Below, piece by piece: positions 27,655 through 35,962 of a DNA stretch of 64,000 nucleotides (the first letter of the stretch is position 1; each line of letters starts with the position of its first letter). Position numbers and translations under genes: made by a program. The stretch is from JANSWP01 sp041941305 (GTDB lineage Bacteria > Bacteroidota > Bacteroidia > Chitinophagales > Saprospiraceae), in NCBI GenBank assembly GCA_041941305.1, contig JBGTQJ010000009.1:62001-126000 (forward strand), read 5' to 3'. The notes beneath the pieces were generated by a model. The model had not been told where the DNA came from, did no database searches, and saw only the letters and a program-made list of their open reading frames with translations.

Positions 27655-29016
27655 TTAACTACCTCGGAAATAAAAAGGAATCTTAACGATTTTTTGATCG
27701 CCATCTTTGGAATAAAAATTTTTTCGAATTTCTAATATATTTTTCCCCTCCAAAAAACCCTCAGTTGGTATATAGCACAATATTCCATTTTCACCCCGAT
27801 TCGGGTTTGTGAAATATTGGAAATTCAGGTTTTGAAAAGCTTGGTCATTGACAAAAATCTGATTAAATGCAACTATTTTTCTTAGGTTGACCAAATCAAT
27901 GGAATCCCGCATTTCCTCTTTGCTCCTTATCCTTTGAAGCATGCTTAATTCCACCAGATTCATTTGTTCCTTTTCGCGTTCTATTGTCGGTATAAAAAGT
28001 TTAATGACTTTTGAATCCACCACATCAGATTCGATAACTGGTGTAAATATTCTATTTCCTTCATTGCGAAGGTTGTCATAATTGAAGGGAAAAATTTGGT
28101 CAGGAAAATTATTAAATGCCACATATTTTTCTGCTCCAAAGTACCGATAAATGGGATTGTTCCGGGTTTGTGTCGCTCCTGTTATACCAAGAAAGAAACT
28201 TACAATTAATAAAACCGGAATAAAGAGTTTGGATTTGACATTTGAGGTATAAATGGTAGTTATGTACCCAATTGGTTTTTGGAAAATGTAAAAGGAAAAA
28301 ACGAGAGAAGTATTGTCACTAAACTTGTTAACCAGGTTCACAATCTTTTGATTCTCTGGGTATTTCTTCGCTAGGTATTGTAAAGTAAAGGTGAAAACAA
28401 TAAATATCACGTAAATTGCAATGCCAATATGAATCACATAATCTGCAATAATTGGGAAAATAGAAATCAATAATCGGAACAATTGGTAAGCAACTAATAT
28501 GAATAGCGATATTGAAGTCATCATTATGACAGTTACTGTCGCCAAAGAAAAAATTAAACTACAATTACGGTCTAATTGAATATTGTAAGCAGATAAATTT
28601 GGATACTTTTCCTTTGCTTTTTTCCAATATACAGGTCCCGCTCCAAATTTTGAATTGACATCGACCCCATTTGGATATACAGAGTTCAAGCCTAATAGTG
28701 CTACCCAAATTGCCCGAAACAAAAAATGAACTGCGAAGAACAAAATTAAACAGTCGATACCTGCCAAAATCAGCATTGAAGCAATGTCAAAAAAATAAAA
28801 TCCCAATTCGTTGGATTCTACGATATATCCCTCTACCCAGGAAATGAAATAATCGGGTAATTGAAACAATCCTGCAATAAGTAAACCCGAAATCAATAAT
28901 TCAGCTTGCCAGCTTTGGGTTTCGAGAGCTTTAAGCCATTTAGGTGTTTTTTTCCCGGATTTTTTTTTCTCCTGGTCGGAACTTTGATTTTCCTGGTTTT
29001 TTTGTTCGTTTTCCAT
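27655..29016 (-). CDS. Uncharacterised multi-pass membrane protein
   Basis: The 453-residue protein has a basic, Gln/Lys-rich N-terminus (1-35) and about six TM segments between ~38 and ~275. The central pair of long hydrophobic stretches is LIFSLATVTVIMMTSISLFILVA and IGIAIYVIFIVFTFTLQYL-like. A soluble C-terminal domain (~290-453) contains LVELSMLQRIRSKEEMRDS and a beta-rich end. I do not recognise the family. It starts 28 bp after the acyl-CoA dehydrogenase gene and may be in that operon, but its role there is unclear. Confidence 0.75.
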   Translation of the reverse strand: MENEQKNQENQSSDQEKKKSGKKTPKWLKALETQSWQAELLISGLLIAGLFQLPDYFISWVEGYIVESNELGFYFFDIASMLILAGIDCLILFFAVHFLFRAIWVALLGLNSVYPNGVDVNSKFGAGPVYWKKAKEKYPNLSAYNIQLDRNCSLIFSLATVTVIMMTSISLFILVAYQLFRLLISIFPIIADYVIHIGIAIYVIFIVFTFTLQYLAKKYPENQKIVNLVNKFSDNTSLVFSFYIFQKPIGYITTIYTSNVKSKLFIPVLLIVSFFLGITGATQTRNNPIYRYFGAEKYVAFNNFPDQIFPFNYDNLRNEGNRIFTPVIESDVVDSKVIKLFIPTIEREKEQMNLVELSMLQRIRSKEEMRDSIDLVNLRKIVAFNQIFVNDQAFQNLNFQYFTNPNRGENGILCYIPTEGFLEGKNILEIRKNFYSKDGDQKIVKIPFYFRGS

Positions 29017-29043
29017 GGCAGCTTTATTCAGAAGGATTTTTAA

Positions 29044-30183
29044 TCAATATCCATTTAATTCAGCAAATCGGTTGATATGATAATTGGCATCACCAAATGT
29101 ATATTGAGCAACTCTGGCCCTTTTAAGAAAGAATCCGATTTCTTCATCATCCGTCATTCCGATCCCCCCAAACATCTGTACACCCTCATTGGAAACTAGT
29201 TTGAGGGTCTCTCCAACTTTGGCTTTGGTCATAGATGCCAATACAGAAATGTTGTCAGAATTTTGGTCTATGGCTTGAAGGGATTTTAAAACCAAGGACT
29301 TGCACAATTCAATTTCACAAAACATTTGTGCTGCGCGGTGCTGCAAAGCCTGGAAGCTGCCGATTGTCACACCAAATTGCTTGCGTTCCTTCAGATAGTT
29401 TATAGTCCTTTCAAAAGCTTCCAATATGGTTCCTAACATTTCTGCGGATAGTCCGATACGAGCAATATCCAAAACATTTTCCAGAATAGCTCCACCCTTC
29501 CCTTCCTTTCCTAATAATGCACTTGAGGGGACTCTTACATTATCAAACTGTACGATGGCTGCATTTCGACTGTCCATCATAATCGTTCTCTGACAAGTTA
29601 CACCTTCCCTATCTGAATTAACCAAAAATAAACTAATTCCATTTTTATCTTTAGAATTACCAGAAGTTCTGGCCACCACAATCAATTTATTGGCGATATG
29701 ACCGTCCAATACCATTACCTTTTTACCATTAATCACATAATCATCTTCTTGTTTTATTGCTTTGGTTGCTATCAAAAATGGGTTATGACGAGGGTTTTCG
29801 TCCATCGCCACAGTGATAATCAAACTTCCTTCTGCAATCGCAGGCAATAATGCTGCTTTTTGTTCAGCGTTTCCTGCATTGTTTATTGTAGTTGTACCGA
29901 GTAAAACAGTCGAAACCATTGGCGATGCTGTCAGGGTACGACCCATTTCTTCCAATATTTGTCCCAAGCCTACATATCCAAAATTTAAGCCTCCATAAGC
30001 TTCCGGGATAGTCAGGCTTGCCCAACCCATTTCTGCCATTTCCTGCCAGCTTTCAATTTCAAATCCAGCTTCATGCCTTTCATCTCTCAATTTTCGCAAA
30101 GCTTCTATTGTTGCTTTTTCCTTCAAATACTCCTTTGCAGAAGTTTTGAGCATGGTTTGTTCTTCATTTAATATAAGTGCCAT
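29044..30183 (-). CDS. Acyl-CoA dehydrogenase (second subunit-type)
   Basis: The 379-residue protein has the three-part acyl-CoA dehydrogenase fold: N-terminal helices, a mid beta domain (TVAMDENPRHNPF, VMVLDGHIANKLIVVA) and C-terminal helices with KQFGVTIGSFQALQHRAA. The end reads GGIGMTDDEEIGFFLKRARV...FGDANYHINRFAELNGY and lacks the EGGTSEIQ motif present in the neighbouring enzyme. This pattern recalls heteromeric dehydrogenases in which only one subunit carries the catalytic base. It lies 64 bp downstream of the other dehydrogenase gene and after the thiolase gene. Confidence 0.92.
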   Translation of the reverse strand: MALILNEEQTMLKTSAKEYLKEKATIEALRKLRDERHEAGFEIESWQEMAEMGWASLTIPEAYGGLNFGYVGLGQILEEMGRTLTASPMVSTVLLGTTTINNAGNAEQKAALLPAIAEGSLIITVAMDENPRHNPFLIATKAIKQEDDYVINGKKVMVLDGHIANKLIVVARTSGNSKDKNGISLFLVNSDREGVTCQRTIMMDSRNAAIVQFDNVRVPSSALLGKEGKGGAILENVLDIARIGLSAEMLGTILEAFERTINYLKERKQFGVTIGSFQALQHRAAQMFCEIELCKSLVLKSLQAIDQNSDNISVLASMTKAKVGETLKLVSNEGVQMFGGIGMTDDEEIGFFLKRARVAQYTFGDANYHINRFAELNGY

Positions 30184-30208
30184 AATATTTTTATTCGCCT
30201 TTATTTTT

Positions 30209-30239
30209 GATTGGAAGCATTTTCAAAATGTCTCCAATC
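30209..30239. repeat. Short intergenic hairpin
   Basis: GATTGGAAGCATTTT (30209-30223) and AAAATGTCTCCAATC (30225-30239) form a 15-bp stem with two mismatches. It lies between the two acyl-CoA dehydrogenase genes. No T-run follows, so it could be a processing or stability element. Confidence 0.5.
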
Positions 30240-30246
30240 AAAAAAT

Positions 30247-31446
30247 TCATTGACTCGGTAGTCCCAATATCCTTTTTGCAATAATATTCAATTGGATTTC
30301 AGAAGTACCTCCTTCAATAGAATTTCCTTTGGTTCTGCAAAATGTTCGCGCCAATTGTCCATCTTTGAAGGCTTCACCTTCCCAGACGAGACCACTAAAA
30401 CCCCCCAAGGCCAACAATAATTCGTATTTGGCTTTGTTCAATTCTGTTCCATAATATTTAAAAAAAGAAGAGACTGCGCCTAATGATTGACCTGCTTTTG
30501 CTTCGTCCATGGCTCTTTTCATGGTGATCTCATAAGCTGCCATATCAATGGACCATCTGGTAATATCAGGACGCAATATCGGATCGTTTAAATGATCGTT
30601 TTTCAAACCAATGGTCTCTATTGCCGTTTGGTGCAATGGTTTTTTGACATCCGTATCTCCTATACCACCAATCATTTCTCGCTCATGTGTCAATAAATAT
30701 TTTGCAATGGTCCATCCTCTATTTAGTTCTCCAACCAGGTTTTTCTTAGGGACCTTTACATTGTCAAAGAAAGTTTCGCAAAAAGGAGATTTTCCACTGA
30801 TAAGCTTAATCGGACGGGTACTAACTCCCTCTGATGCCATATCGATTAATAAGAAACTAATGCCCCCATGTTTGGTTTCTTTATTGGTTCTAACCAAACA
30901 AAAGATCCAATCTGCTTTATCTGCGTAGGAGGTCCAGACTTTTTGACCATTGACTAAGTAATGATCACCCATGTCTATGGCACTGGTAGCCAAACTAGCT
31001 AAATCAGATCCCGCATTGGGTTCGCTATAGCCTTGTGCCCATCTGATTTCTCCAGAAGTGATTTTTGGTAAGTGTTCCAGTTTTTGTTCTTCATTTGCAA
31101 ACTTCAACAATGCTGGTCCAAGCATCCAAATCCCAAAACTGCTCAATGGTTTGCGACAGCCTAGACGAGCCATCTCCTGAAGTAAGACTTTATTTTCTTC
31201 TTTGTTCAAGCCACCACCACCATATTCTTTCGGCCAATGTGGAACAATCCAGTCTCTGCTTTTCATTGCCTCAAACCATTTCTTTTGGTCTTCGGAATTG
31301 TGTTCCGTATGACGTCCACCCCAGAAGTAATCTTTTTCACTTTTGATAGGTTGTCTCATGCTATCTGGACAATTATCGTTTAGCCATTTTCGAACATCTG
31401 CCCGGAAGGCATCTATTTGATTATTTGATTCAATTGTTTCGGTCAT
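30247..31446 (-). CDS. Acyl-CoA dehydrogenase
   Basis: The 399-residue FAD enzyme oxidises acyl-CoA to enoyl-CoA. Visible motifs are the FAD/acyl loop WAQGYSEPNAGSDLAS (~135-150), LVNGQKVWTSYADKADW, the helical ISFFKYYGTELNKAKYE-like stretch, and the C-terminal SIEGGTSEIQLNIIAKRILG, where the Glu before GGT is the candidate catalytic base. It is transcribed after the thiolase gene (gap 30 bp) and before a second dehydrogenase. The set suggests beta-oxidation of an acyl or side-chain substrate, possibly steroid-like given the paired dehydrogenases. Confidence 0.93.
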   Translation of the reverse strand: MTETIESNNQIDAFRADVRKWLNDNCPDSMRQPIKSEKDYFWGGRHTEHNSEDQKKWFEAMKSRDWIVPHWPKEYGGGGLNKEENKVLLQEMARLGCRKPLSSFGIWMLGPALLKFANEEQKLEHLPKITSGEIRWAQGYSEPNAGSDLASLATSAIDMGDHYLVNGQKVWTSYADKADWIFCLVRTNKETKHGGISFLLIDMASEGVSTRPIKLISGKSPFCETFFDNVKVPKKNLVGELNRGWTIAKYLLTHEREMIGGIGDTDVKKPLHQTAIETIGLKNDHLNDPILRPDITRWSIDMAAYEITMKRAMDEAKAGQSLGAVSSFFKYYGTELNKAKYELLLALGGFSGLVWEGEAFKDGQLARTFCRTKGNSIEGGTSEIQLNIIAKRILGLPSQ

Positions 31447-31476
31447 ATGAAAAAAATATTATTTCTTTTTTAACGA

Positions 31477-32658
31477 TTAATATACTTCAAACAAGCCTGC
31501 AGCTCCCATTCCTCCGCCGACACACATGGTACAAACCACATATTTTGTGCCTCTCCTTTTTCCTTCTATCAAGGCATGTCCAACCATTCTGGAACCAGTC
31601 ATTCCATATGGATGGCCAATGGAGATAGAGCCACCATTGACGTTTAATAATTCATTTGGAATGCCTAATTGATCTCGACAATACAAGACCTGAACGGCGA
31701 AAGCTTCATTTAATTCCCAAAGTCCGATATCCCCCATCTTTAGGCCATTTGCTTTTAATAATTTAGGAACTGCAAATACAGGTCCGATGCCCATTTCATC
31801 AGGTTCGCAACCAGCAACTGCAATTCCTCGATAAGCACCTAATGGTTCTAATCCTCTTTGCTCTGCCAATTTACTGTCCATTAAGACACAAGCTGAAGCT
31901 CCATCAGACAATTGGCTGGCATTTCCCGCAGTTATTGTTCCTCCCTCGTTGACTAATCTCAATCCAGCCAAGCCTTCAATAGTGGTACCTGGGCGATTCC
32001 CTTCATCTTTTGATATAGTCACCTCCTCAAAAGTTATTTCTCCAGTCTCTTTGTTCATAATACCCTTGGTGGTAGTGACCTCAAAAATTTCGTCATTAAA
32101 CTTCCCTTCTGCCTGGGCAGTTGCTGTACGCATTTGACTTTGATAGCCATATTCATCCTGGGCTTCCCGGCTGATATTATACCGTTTTGCTACTACTTCA
32201 GCAGTCTGAAGCATAGGCATATAGATGTGCTTGTGCCTGGCTACCAATGCTTTGTCCACAAAACGATAAGTGTTCATTTTATCATTTTGTACCAAACTAA
32301 TGGATTCCAATCCCCCACCAATGACGACTTGCATTCCATCCACCATGATTTGTTTAGCTGCGGTAGCTATTGCCATCATCCCGGATGAACATTGTCGATC
32401 GATGGTCATTCCACTTACGGTAACTGGCAATCCTCCCGCAAGTGCAGATTTTCGTCCAATATTACCTCCAGTAGAACCCTGAGTGAGTGCATTTCCCATA
32501 ATGCAATCGTCCACTTCGGCAGGATCAAGGCCTGCTCTTTTGACAGCTTCTTCTACTGCCCAACCTCCCATTGTGGCTCCGTCAGTATTATTAAATGTAC
32601 CTCGATAGGCTTTGCCAATTCCAGTTCTGGCGGTGGAAACAATTACGGCTTCTTTCAT
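31477..32658 (-). CDS. Acetyl-CoA C-acyltransferase (thiolase)
   Basis: The 393-residue thiolase cleaves 3-ketoacyl-CoA, or condenses acetyl-CoA. The nucleophile is Cys90 (DRQCSSGMMA). The His motif is GGSISIGHPYGMTGSRM and the C-terminal Cys motif is TMCVGGGMGAAGLFE. Length and order are typical of FadA/AtoB-type enzymes. It is the first gene of a minus-strand run with two acyl-CoA dehydrogenases, so a degradative role is favoured over synthesis. No hydratase or hydroxyacyl-CoA dehydrogenase gene lies in the window. Confidence 0.95.
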   Translation of the reverse strand: MKEAVIVSTARTGIGKAYRGTFNNTDGATMGGWAVEEAVKRAGLDPAEVDDCIMGNALTQGSTGGNIGRKSALAGGLPVTVSGMTIDRQCSSGMMAIATAAKQIMVDGMQVVIGGGLESISLVQNDKMNTYRFVDKALVARHKHIYMPMLQTAEVVAKRYNISREAQDEYGYQSQMRTATAQAEGKFNDEIFEVTTTKGIMNKETGEITFEEVTISKDEGNRPGTTIEGLAGLRLVNEGGTITAGNASQLSDGASACVLMDSKLAEQRGLEPLGAYRGIAVAGCEPDEMGIGPVFAVPKLLKANGLKMGDIGLWELNEAFAVQVLYCRDQLGIPNELLNVNGGSISIGHPYGMTGSRMVGHALIEGKRRGTKYVVCTMCVGGGMGAAGLFEVY

Positions 32659-32809
32659 AATTAGATTTTATTAAATTGTGCTATTAGGATTTGAAAATTG
32701 TATCAGGAAAGGCTGATATGAGCATATTTTGGAACACTCTTAAAAAGTTCAGCAAAGCTAAAAAAATAAATTTTTCAAAAATGAAATAAAGTATTTAAAC
32801 AAAACACTC

Positions 32810-33032
32810 AGAAGTTGTTTAAAAATAGAGGTTGAAGTTTCTTGTAAGTGCTTGATTTTCAAGACGAAGCTTCCCGAATCGAGTTCGGGACTGGCTGTTT
32901 TGAGTTTTATTCTTGTCCCAATGGGATCACTTTGTTAGAAAGTATGGAATTTAAAAAAGCTGCACCGATATCTATCGGTGTGGGAATCAATGACTTGCAA
33001 GAAAGCCATCAATCTAATTTTAAACAACTTCT
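32810..33032 (+). repeat. MITE-like element with AGAAGTTGT ends, copy 1
   Basis: The 223-bp element has 20-bp terminal inverted repeats (32810-32829 and 33013-33032, 19/20) starting AGAAGTTGTTTAAAAATAGA. Internal hairpins include CCCGAAtcgagTTCGGG and CACCGATAtcTATCGGTG. A second, diverged copy in opposite orientation lies at 34308-34503. They share AAGACGAAGCT, the AGCTGCxCCGATA hairpin and CTTGCAAGA in the same order. No convincing ORF. Confidence 0.7.
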
Positions 33033-33044
33033 CTATTAAAAACA

Positions 33045-33075
33045 TTGAGTTTTAGACAAGTATCTATTATTTTTG
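33045..33075 (+). promoter_or_regulatory. Probable promoter upstream of rlpA
   Basis: TTG at 33045-33047, a 20-bp spacer and TATTTTTG at 33068-33075 fit the Bacteroidota consensus. The predicted leader to the ATG at 33290 is about 210 nt, which is long. It lies directly next to the MITE-like copy 1. Confidence 0.4.
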
Positions 33076-33289
33076 GCAATCATAAAAGAATTTTGAATAA
33101 TTGAAACCAGGATTTTTGATAGACCAAAAATTATCAAATGGTGAGGTATTTGCCTATAAAAATTGTGCTTTTCAAAAATCAAAATTCATTAAAAGATGTG
33201 GTATGTAGTTTCTGGTTGTCACTGAAACAAATATCGAAAATCCCGTAACCGACAACTGCATTCCAAGACCATAACTAAACATACTTCCT

Positions 33290-34204
33290 ATGAAAAATTA
33301 CATTTTAATCCTTCTACTTGGATTTGTTTGCACTGCATCCATTTTTGCTCAAAAGGATGAATTTGAATACGGTATGGCTTCCTACTACTCTGATAAGTAT
33401 CAGGGATCGCCAACAGCTAGTGGTGAAGAATACGACCGGAATAAAATGACAGCAGCACATAAAACCCTTCCTTTTGGTACAATGATCAAAGTAACTCGTT
33501 TGGACAATAAAAAATCTGTTCGGGTCAGAGTTAATGACCGTGGTCCATATATTAAAGACAGGGTCGTAGATATTTCACGTGCTGCAGCTGTGGAATTGGG
33601 AATGATCAAAGAAGGACAAACCAAAGTAAAAGTAGAAATTGTAAAAGGACCTTCAGCGGCTGAGCCAGTTGCCACCAAATCCAAACCTTCGGTTCCAAAA
33701 GAAGCTTCTACTGAAACTGCTGCTATCACCGCTCCAAAAAATACAGCTACTAATAAAGCAGAACCTAAAAAAACAACAGCAAAATCAGAACCTGCTCCAT
33801 CCCGGAAAACGGATGCAAAATCTTCATCAAAGGCTTCAACTTCCAAAAAAGTTGCTGAAAAGTCGACGAAGAATGCTGCAAAAATGACTTTGGTAAAAGG
33901 AAAAGATTTCCAGCCATATGATTTGTATAAGATTGAATTACTGCGCCCAGAGAAAAAAGGCTTTGGTGTTCAAGTTGCCTCCTTTAATCATTATGAAAGC
34001 GTATTTAAACAAATCGCTGAATTACAAGGCGAATGGTTCAAAAACATCATGTTAAGTGTTGAAAAAGGTAATGAGGGAACTCCTATATACAAAATCATTT
34101 TGGGACCATTTGATGATGAAAAAACAGCTCAGGCATACAAGAGTAATTTGAAGAAGAAAAAAATCAACGGTTTTGTGGTGAATTTGGAAACAATAGACTA
34201 TTAA
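33290..34204 (+). CDS. rlpA: RlpA-like septal lytic transglycosylase with SPOR domain
   Basis: The 304-residue product has a signal peptide (about 1-20, ending SIFAQ) and a double-psi beta-barrel RlpA domain (~25-115, YGMASYYSDKYQGSPTASG, AAHKTLPFGT). The catalytic-type Asp83 is in VNDRGPY. A Lys/Ser/Thr/Ala-rich low-complexity linker (~120-205) leads to a C-terminal SPOR domain (~222-304, GFGVQVASFNHYESVFK). RlpA cleaves denuded peptidoglycan strands and SPOR directs proteins to the septum. Both domains look intact. It is flanked on each side by an inverted copy of the AGAAGTTGT element. Confidence 0.93.
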   Translation: MKNYILILLLGFVCTASIFAQKDEFEYGMASYYSDKYQGSPTASGEEYDRNKMTAAHKTLPFGTMIKVTRLDNKKSVRVRVNDRGPYIKDRVVDISRAAAVELGMIKEGQTKVKVEIVKGPSAAEPVATKSKPSVPKEASTETAAITAPKNTATNKAEPKKTTAKSEPAPSRKTDAKSSSKASTSKKVAEKSTKNAAKMTLVKGKDFQPYDLYKIELLRPEKKGFGVQVASFNHYESVFKQIAELQGEWFKNIMLSVEKGNEGTPIYKIILGPFDDEKTAQAYKSNLKKKKINGFVVNLETIDY

Positions 34205-34228
34205 ACAATTGAGGTTTTGACTTCTTCG

Positions 34229-34272
34229 AAAAAACCCTTCAGGAAGGATGGCTTCTCCTTGAAGGGTTTTTT
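34229..34272 (+). terminator. Intrinsic terminator after rlpA
   Basis: AAAAAACCCTTC (34229-34240) pairs with GAAGGGTTTTTT (34261-34272), with additional AGGA/TCCT pairing inside. The T-run is at the end. It sits 25 bp after the rlpA stop. Confidence 0.8.
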
Positions 34273-34307
34273 ATTTCTTGTTTGCTAAAAGTATGCACCT
34301 AGATATT

Positions 34308-34503
34308 GAAGTTGTCTTAAGTTATTTTAATGACCGTCTTGCAAGCCCTTGATAAAGACCCCCATAACTATCGGGGCAGCTATTTTTCCTCCCGTACATT
34401 CTCCCAAGGGATCCCTTCGGGGCAGGTACGAAAGTTAAAATCAGCTTCGTCTTAAGTATCAATGACATACAATCCGATTCATTCAACAACATTAGACAAC
34501 TTC
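34308..34503 (-). repeat. MITE-like element with AGAAGTTGT ends, copy 2
   Basis: The 196-bp element ends in GAAGTTGTCT (34308-34317) and AGACAACTTC (34494-34503). Read on the minus strand it aligns with copy 1 (32810-33032): AAGACGAAGCTG, CCCCGAAGGGATCCCTTGGG, AAAAATAGCTGCCCCGATAG and GCTTGCAAGACG come in the same order. An in-frame extension of the downstream gene (from 34462) runs through it and is not believable as protein. Confidence 0.68.
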
Positions 34504-34548
34504 TTTGAATTGGAAATAATTCTGGTTCTCATCAAAAATCAACTTGCT

Positions 34549-35697
34549 ATGAACTCATTACTCACTTTTACGATTTTCTCATTTCTGTTTTTTGGAGCTT
34601 GCCAGAATCCCAAATCCAATCAAAAAATCGAAGATCAAACAGCTACTGCTCGGGAAGCTTCGACAGAATATTTTTTGAAAAACTTTGAAGGGAAAATTGG
34701 AGACTTTCCTGTATTTATGACCTTAACCAATTGGGGAGATGGATTCTTGACAGGAAAATATTACTACAAAAAAACAGGGAAATGGATCGCATTAAGTGGT
34801 GAAATGATTGGTGAATCAACATTTGAAATCATGGAATATGTTGAGGAAAATGAAACTGGTAAATTGACTGGTAAAATATCATCCCCTGAAATAATTTCAG
34901 GTGTATGGTCCTCCCCAGATGAATCAAAAATGTACAATTTTGAATTGTTGGCACAAGATATTTCCTTAGATGACAACTGGTCTGGTAATTGGTTCCTAAA
35001 TGAAATATGGGACAATGGCTTGCTTTTAATGGGCAATAAAAGAAAGGATACCATTGATTTTGCCCTATCGATATTCCGTAGTGGGCACAATGGAATAGCT
35101 GAAGGTAGTGCCTTGATTTCTGGAAATAAAGCTTCCTATTTTTCCAAAGAATTTGATGAAGAAGAAGGTTGTTCATTAACATTTGAGCTTTTGGATGATC
35201 ATATCCTGCTCACCCAGGAGGGGTCTAATTTTGCTTGTGGATTTGGTATGCGGGCATTTGCAGGTGGGAAATATGACAATCAGGAGATTGAAAAAAAAGC
35301 AAAGCTCAGTGTAGGCACCAATCCTGAAAATGTTTTCCAAACCGAGACTCAACACGATAATTTCAAAGCTTTTGTAGGAGAGGAAATGTATGACCTTTTT
35401 GCTTTCAATTTTCAGCATGTAGATGTTCTGGAGCAAAATGCGAAAGATGGATTCAATGCAATTTGCAAATCCGGCTTTGTTCAGGGCTTCTTTTCTTTCA
35501 ATGAAGCCATTATCATGTGCGATGATTCCGGAAAGTTTTGGGCTGCAACCATAGATGTAGAAACATCAACTGATGAGTTTCTGGTTAGGTATTTTACAAA
35601 TGATGAGGAAAGGAATATGAAACTACCAGAAACAATCAATGACTGGCGAGAAAATTTTGTAGAATATAAAGTTGAATATGGCAAAGCATTACAATAG
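34549..35697 (+). CDS. Uncharacterised lipoprotein
   Basis: From ATG 34549 the product is 382 residues with a lipobox near Cys16 (LFFGAC). The sequence is beta-rich, with phrases like GDFPVFMTLTNWGDGFLTGKYYYKKTGKWIALSGE and GKISSPEIISGVWSSPDESKMYNFEL-like repeats. These describe a lipocalin-like or repeated beta-sandwich fold seen in other Bacteroidota lipoproteins. No catalytic motif is visible. The preceding frame (34462-34548) overlaps a mobile-type repeat and was excluded. Confidence 0.75.
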   Translation: MNSLLTFTIFSFLFFGACQNPKSNQKIEDQTATAREASTEYFLKNFEGKIGDFPVFMTLTNWGDGFLTGKYYYKKTGKWIALSGEMIGESTFEIMEYVEENETGKLTGKISSPEIISGVWSSPDESKMYNFELLAQDISLDDNWSGNWFLNEIWDNGLLLMGNKRKDTIDFALSIFRSGHNGIAEGSALISGNKASYFSKEFDEEEGCSLTFELLDDHILLTQEGSNFACGFGMRAFAGGKYDNQEIEKKAKLSVGTNPENVFQTETQHDNFKAFVGEEMYDLFAFNFQHVDVLEQNAKDGFNAICKSGFVQGFFSFNEAIIMCDDSGKFWAATIDVETSTDEFLVRYFTNDEERNMKLPETINDWRENFVEYKVEYGKALQ

Positions 35698-35760
35698 CAT
35701 ATCCAAAGAACCTTATCTCGATTTCTGTTTCAATTTTACTCTTAGGTCAATAATACTGTA

Positions 35761-35889
35761 ATGAACTATATTTCCATACAGGATGCAAAATTTGAAGCAA
35801 TAAAACAAGTTTTGCAAAGACTTGCCAATATCAATCAGGATACAGGTTTTACTGACAAAACCGATTTTCTGATTCTCAAAAGACAATAA
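35761..35889 (+). CDS. Possible small ORF (42 aa)
   Basis: ATG at 35761 to TAA at 35889 encodes a short, amphipathic, hydrophilic peptide (MNYISIQDAKFEAIKQVLQR...). Composition is protein-like rather than random. No ribosome-binding site is obvious and no family is recognised; it may be the remnant of a longer gene. The rest of the 35698-35962 gap shows nothing else. Confidence 0.25.
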   Translation: MNYISIQDAKFEAIKQVLQRLANINQDTGFTDKTDFLILKRQ

Positions 35890-35962
35890 ATGGAGATAAA
35901 AAAATAAAACAGAAATTATTTTCCAATCCTTCTCTATTTTGCGAATTCAAAATAATACCATA

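Noticed and set aside
33400..33846. A 148-codon minus-strand frame inside rlpA
   Set aside because: It is Ala/Val/Ser-rich antisense of the RlpA linker; RlpA itself has both domains intact on the plus strand.
34462..34548. N-terminal extension of the lipoprotein at 34549
   Set aside because: It begins inside a MITE-like repeat and would bury the lipoprotein signal; the internal ATG gives a proper lipobox.
35698..35962. Possible tRNA or structured RNA in the gap before the ASST-like gene
   Set aside because: No cloverleaf or strong hairpin could be drawn; only a weak 42-codon frame is present.
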